Positions 60,865 to 64,000 of a stretch of DNA of 64,000 nucleotides are shown one piece after another. The position numbers and the translations under genes were made by a program. The notes under the pieces are model-generated. The model made no database searches, was not told the origin of the DNA, and saw nothing but the letters and a program-made list of their open reading frames with translations. Within the stretch, counting starts at the first letter, position 1. Each line of letters starts with the position of its first letter. The DNA lies in the NCBI RefSeq assembly GCF_963378095.1, contig NZ_OY726397.1, positions 5,332,001 to 5,396,000 on the forward strand. The letters are read 5' to 3'. The DNA is from Mycolicibacterium sp. MU0053 (lineage in GTDB: Bacteria; Actinomycetota; Actinomycetes; Mycobacteriales; Mycobacteriaceae).

Positions 60865-62352
60865 GAGCAATGATCAGAACCTGTGGATGAGCCTCGGTGA
60901 GGGGGCGTGAAAGTGGGCGCACCTTCCCGAGGATGATCTGAATATCCGAAGGTCCGATCATGAGCCGGCGTTGGCGCGCTGGTTCGGGAAGGTACGCCCA
61001 TGCTCACCGTAGTTCACGATGCCATCGAGGCCAACGAAAGCACTGGCGGTGCTGGTCGGTCGTTGTTGGACGAGATCGTCCGCGACGGCGCCCGTCAGAT
61101 GCTGGCCGCCGCGTTGAAGGCTGAGGTCGCCGCCTACGTGGCCCAGTTCGCCGATCAGCTCGATGAGAAGGGGCATCGGCTGGTGGTCCGCAACGGCTAT
61201 CACCAGGCCCGCGAGGTGCTGACGGCAGCCGGGGCAGTTGAGGTGAAAGCACCGCGAGTCAACGACAAACGCGTCGACCCCGACACCGGTGAACGGAAAC
61301 GGTTCTCCTCGGCGATCCTGCCGGCCTGGGCACGCAAGTCACCGCAGATGAGCGAAGTGCTGCCGCTGCTGTACCTGCACGGGCTGTCCACCAGCGACTT
61401 CACCCCCGCTCTGGAGCAGTTCCTGGGCTCGGGTGCCGGGCTCTCGGCCACCACGATCACCCGGCTGACCAGCCAGTGGCAGGACGAGGCCCGCGCGTTT
61501 GCCGCCCGGGACCTGTCGGGCACCGATTACGTCTACCTGTGGGTCGACGGCATCCACCTCAAGGTCCGCCTGGACCAGGAAAAGCTGTGTCTGCTGGTGA
61601 TGCTCGGCGTGCGCGCGGACGGCCGCAAAGAGCTCGTGGCGATCACCGACGGCTACCGGGAATCGACCGAGTCGTGGGCTGATCTGCTGCGCGACTGTAA
61701 ACGACGCGGCATGACCGCACCCGTGCTCGCCGTCGGCGATGGCGCACTCGGCTTCTGGAAAGCGGTACGCGAGGTGTTCCCGGCCACCAAAGAACAGCGG
61801 TGCTGGTTTCATAAGCAAGCCAATGTGCTTGCCGCCCTGCCGAAATCAGCGCACGCGTCGGCGTTGTCGGCGCTCAAGGAGATCTACAACGCCGAGGATA
61901 TCGACAAGGCCCAGCTCGCGGTCAAGGCCTTCACGGTCGACTTCGGGGCCAAGTACCCCAAGGCGGTCGCCAAGATCACCGACGATCTGGACACCCTACT
62001 GGAGTTCTACCACTATCCCGCCGAGCACTGGATCCACCTACGCACGACAAATCCGATCGAAAGCACCTTTGCCACAGTACGTTTGAGAACCAAGGTCACC
62101 AAGGGGCCGGGATCACGTGCGGCTGGTCTGGCCATGGCCTACAAGCTCATCGACGCCGCCGCGGCCCGCTGGCGTGCCGTCAACGCACCACACCTGGTCG
62201 CCCTGGTCCGCGCCGGCGCGGTCTTCCACAAGGGCAAACTGCTCGAACGCCCCACCGAAATCACCCCACCGACACCGCCCTCAGACGGCGATCAGCAAGC
62301 CGGAACGGAGGTCGCCTGAAACACGCCGATCCACAGGTATTGACAATTCCTC
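60865..62352 (+). mobile_element. IS256-family element, copy B, with nine-base target duplication
   Basis: 1488 bp with the same ends as copy A. Flanked on both sides by TCCCGAAAC (60856-60864 and 62353-62361), a perfect nine-base target duplication, so this is a clean and recent insertion into the IS3 orfA. Confidence 0.93.
61000..62319 (+). CDS. IS256-family transposase, copy B
   Basis: 439 residues, full length, with the DDE residues described for this family: VDGIHLKVRLDQ, VGDGALGFWKAV and NPIESTFATVRL. It differs from copy A in one residue noted (Leu in place of Val, codon at 61915). Likely active given the intact target duplication around it. Confidence 0.92.
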   Translation: MLTVVHDAIEANESTGGAGRSLLDEIVRDGARQMLAAALKAEVAAYVAQFADQLDEKGHRLVVRNGYHQAREVLTAAGAVEVKAPRVNDKRVDPDTGERKRFSSAILPAWARKSPQMSEVLPLLYLHGLSTSDFTPALEQFLGSGAGLSATTITRLTSQWQDEARAFAARDLSGTDYVYLWVDGIHLKVRLDQEKLCLLVMLGVRADGRKELVAITDGYRESTESWADLLRDCKRRGMTAPVLAVGDGALGFWKAVREVFPATKEQRCWFHKQANVLAALPKSAHASALSALKEIYNAEDIDKAQLAVKAFTVDFGAKYPKAVAKITDDLDTLLEFYHYPAEHWIHLRTTNPIESTFATVRLRTKVTKGPGSRAAGLAMAYKLIDAAAARWRAVNAPHLVALVRAGAVFHKGKLLERPTEITPPTPPSDGDQQAGTEVA

Positions 62353-62393
62353 TCCCGAAACTCCGGGGTGTACTTCTTACGCTTGCCCGACAT

Positions 62394-63033
62394 ACGGACA
62401 TCCTTCCCGTGAGACCAGCAGTCCCACCAGTCAGGTGTCCACCATCAGGGGTCAACCCCAAGACCGCCGACCAAATCCTCGAATCCGTCGCCAGCTACTG
62501 CAAACGAATTAACAACTCAGGACACTAGCCGACGGACGCTCGTTTCCAGCTGTCGCGGTTGCCACAGAGCAGTGCAGTCATCGCTCGCCAGACCTCGTCC
62601 GCCAAGGATCACGCAACACCGGCAGCCTCCCCGCGCCGATCGTTGGCTGCGGTCAGCTGCGGAGCCGAGCGATGCGCGCGCCCCGACGGCGAGTACATTC
62701 CGCCATCTGCGACCGCGATGCATTGAAGCACTAACAACCCCGACGTGCCGAACTCCTTGTGAGCAAAGCATTGGGCCGTGCGACGACCACCCCAAGGACA
62801 AGTTGAATGCGTTCCGCTGCCTCCGATCCCCAATGCTGCGCTGCGAGCGACTGATCGACCTCGCTATATGTTCGACACAGGAGATCTTTGCCTCTCGAAA
62901 ACGGAATGGGATTATCGATGCGAAGGGGTCGGCGTCGCCAATAACGCAGAAGGCTCGGTGACAACCCCAGCCCGCTCAACGCCTTCGGCTGAAAATGCGC
63001 GCCTCCCGCATACCGCCGACCAGCGATCGGAGC
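62394..63033. other. Gap with possible transposase tail, otherwise empty
   Basis: About 640 bases. On the plus strand GVNPKTADQILESVASYCKR INNSGH and a stop (about 62452-62528) looks like a transposase C-terminus, but I could not place its family and the rest is absent. From 62530 to the ALDH gene end nothing was recognised. Confidence 0.35.
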
Positions 63034-64000
63034 CTAATCCATGGTGATGGTCACTGCTTTGACTTGCGTGTAGGACAGCAACTCCTCCGTTGACTCTTCG
63101 GATCCGATACCTGATGACTTCCGACCGCCGAATGGTAGCCCCCAGTAGTGACGTGCACTGCCGTTTATCCACACGTAACCGGCATCAAGCTCCGCAGCCA
63201 TGCGATGTGCTTGGCGCAAGTTGTTGGTCCACACTGCGGCGGTCAATCCGAAGTCAACGCTGTTGGCGACTTCGACCGCCTCGGCCTCGTCACGGACAGT
63301 CAGCACCGAAAGAACAGGCCCGAAGATCTCGTCGCGGGCGACGGCGGCCTCCGGGGTCACGCCGGCCAACACGGTCGGCGCGACGTACCAGCCTTTGTCG
63401 CCCACCCCCTCCGCACGTCCCCCACCAGTAAGCACGCTGGCGCCCGCCGCCCGTCCTGAGTCGATAGCCCGCAGCGACTTCGAGTACTGGGCTTGGTCGA
63501 TGACAGGTCCCATGTTCGTGCCATCAGCGAGCGGGTGGCCCACTTTGATACCCGCGACCTCATCGACGACCAAATCAATGACCTCGTCAGCGACCGCTTC
63601 GTGCAGGAGCAGTCGACTAGTTGAGCCACACGATTGGCCGGCTGTGGTGGTGAAGTTCATCCCCACGACCGCACTTCTTGCCGCCGCGGCAAGGTCGGCG
63701 TCCGGCATGACGATCATGGGGTTCTTGCCGCCGAGCTCGAGCGTGACGTATTTGACGCCGTGCTCTGCAGCCAAACGCTGGATCCGGCGACCGGTACCCG
63801 GGGAGCCGATGAAGCCGATTCGCCGGACCAATGGATGGGCGACCAACGCGGCTCCGGCAATTGCTCCGTGTCCGGTCACCACGCCAAAGAGACCCTCGGG
63901 TAGAACCTCCCTGGCCAGCTCTGCGAGCCGAATGGCAGAGAGCGGTGTTTGGTCGGGCGCTTTGAGCACCACGGCGTTTCCCGCCATCAGCGGAGCAGCG
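63034..64000 (-). CDS. Aldehyde dehydrogenase, 5' end outside window
   Basis: At least 322 residues, open to the right window edge (the ATG at 63987 is internal: [15 protein letters not shown]). Cofactor loop [13 protein letters not shown], general base Glu in TLELGGKNP, catalytic Cys in [14 protein letters not shown], and [10 protein letters not shown]. It differs from the ALDH at 37738 (GQSC against GQVC, different C-terminus). The visible half is intact. Its role cannot be told from this window because the upstream genes are outside. Confidence 0.85.
   Translation of the reverse strand, partial: AAPLMAGNAVVLKAPDQTPLSAIRLAELAREVLPEGLFGVVTGHGAIAGAALVAHPLVRRIGFIGSPGTGRRIQRLAAEHGVKYVTLELGGKNPMIVMPDADLAAAARSAVVGMNFTTTAGQSCGSTSRLLLHEAVADEVIDLVVDEVAGIKVGHPLADGTNMGPVIDQAQYSKSLRAIDSGRAAGASVLTGGGRAEGVGDKGWYVAPTVLAGVTPEAAVARDEIFGPVLSVLTVRDEAEAVEVANSVDFGLTAAVWTNNLRQAHRMAAELDAGYVWINGSARHYWGLPFGGRKSSGIGSEESTEELLSYTQVKAVTITMD

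Larger units (their letters stand above)
60492..62393 (-). pseudogene. IS3-family orfA split by IS256 copy B
   Basis: The 5' part starts at ATG 62393: MSGKRKKYTPEFR to the insertion at 62353. The 3' part resumes at 60864: REQAARLVIETGRPIAHVAA EIG (HTH), WVRQARDDGGDNGAVLDADE, LRKENAELRLDRQFLKK. Near its end a TTTTTAAAAAAAG run is a likely -1 slippery site for OrfAB fusion. The orfB that should follow is not recognisable before IS110 sequence starts. Confidence 0.8.

Noticed and set aside
31653..62352. A classical composite transposon with outer target duplication
   Set aside because: The outer nine bases (CCCCTTCGG left, TCCCGAAAC right) do not match, and copy B has its own duplication on both sides.
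62572..62961. 129-residue plus frame near the right end
   Set aside because: No start signal, no domain, Arg/Pro-rich composition; overlaps nothing recognisable.
1..64000. CRISPR array
   Set aside because: No regularly spaced direct repeats were seen; the only tandem repeats are two short local ones.

Overview
The window is high-GC actinobacterial DNA, almost certainly Mycobacterium/Mycolicibacterium. Evidence for this is a complete eight-gene mce operon (two YrbE permeases plus MceA-F), a SigH-like sigma factor, a decayed TIGR00027-type methyltransferase, an IS6110-like element and a fused PcaC/PcaD protein. No rRNA, tRNA or CRISPR array was seen. The region is strongly accessory. At least ten insertion-sequence copies or relics (IS3, IS30, IS110, IS256 and IS21 families) and two decayed tyrosine recombinases punctuate it, and many genes carry frameshifts or internal deletions.

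Layout. 1-4.2 kb: a minus-strand run (Rieske fragment, alpha/beta hydrolase, SigH-like sigma, deleted pirin, unidentified stub), then decayed genes (MFS, methyltransferase, hydrolase). 4.3-7.4 kb: an MpaB-type oxygenase divergent from a PoxB-like pyruvate oxidase, with a palindromic site between them and a TetR stub behind. 7.4-11.2 kb: three adjoining ISs (IS3, IS110, IS6110-like). 11.3-20.7 kb: mce operon. 21.4-22.5 kb: IS30 relic. 22.9-28.5 kb: ketopantoate-reductase-like and DHDPS-like gene pair, IclR regulator, pcaHG copy 1, cupin. 28.5-36.2 kb: IS graveyard with an AraC-family regulator, intact IS256 copy A and recombinase relics.

36.2-44.7 kb: a ten-gene minus-strand operon for the upper pathway of a polycyclic or other aromatic compound: dihydrodiol dehydrogenase, extradiol dioxygenase, deleted SCP2 protein, ring-hydroxylating dioxygenase alpha and beta, a small conserved protein, hydratase-aldolase, aldehyde dehydrogenase, ferredoxin, ferredoxin reductase. 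45.3-46.9 kb: IS3-family element. 47.0-51.8 kb: ferredoxin and a protocatechuate operon (pcaH-G-B-L, with pcaB deleted internally) with a divergent IclR regulator. 51.9-58.1 kb: a phthalate operon (phtAa-Ab-small ORF-B-Ac-Ad-C) facing a frameshifted IclR gene (phtR). 58.5-62.4 kb: nested ISs: an IS3 fragment inside an IS110 transposase, and IS256 copy B inside an IS3 orfA. 63-64 kb: aldehyde dehydrogenase running off the window.

Working together. The upper operon would oxidise an aromatic ring, cleave it and release an aldehyde that is oxidised to an aromatic acid. The pht operon converts phthalate to protocatechuate, and pcaHG/B/L open that ring and carry it towards beta-ketoadipate. The two catabolic operons lie between two near-identical inverted IS256-family copies. 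The deletion in pcaB and the frameshifts in phtR question whether the pathway still works as encoded here; sequencing error is a possible explanation for the single-base indels but not for the larger deletions.
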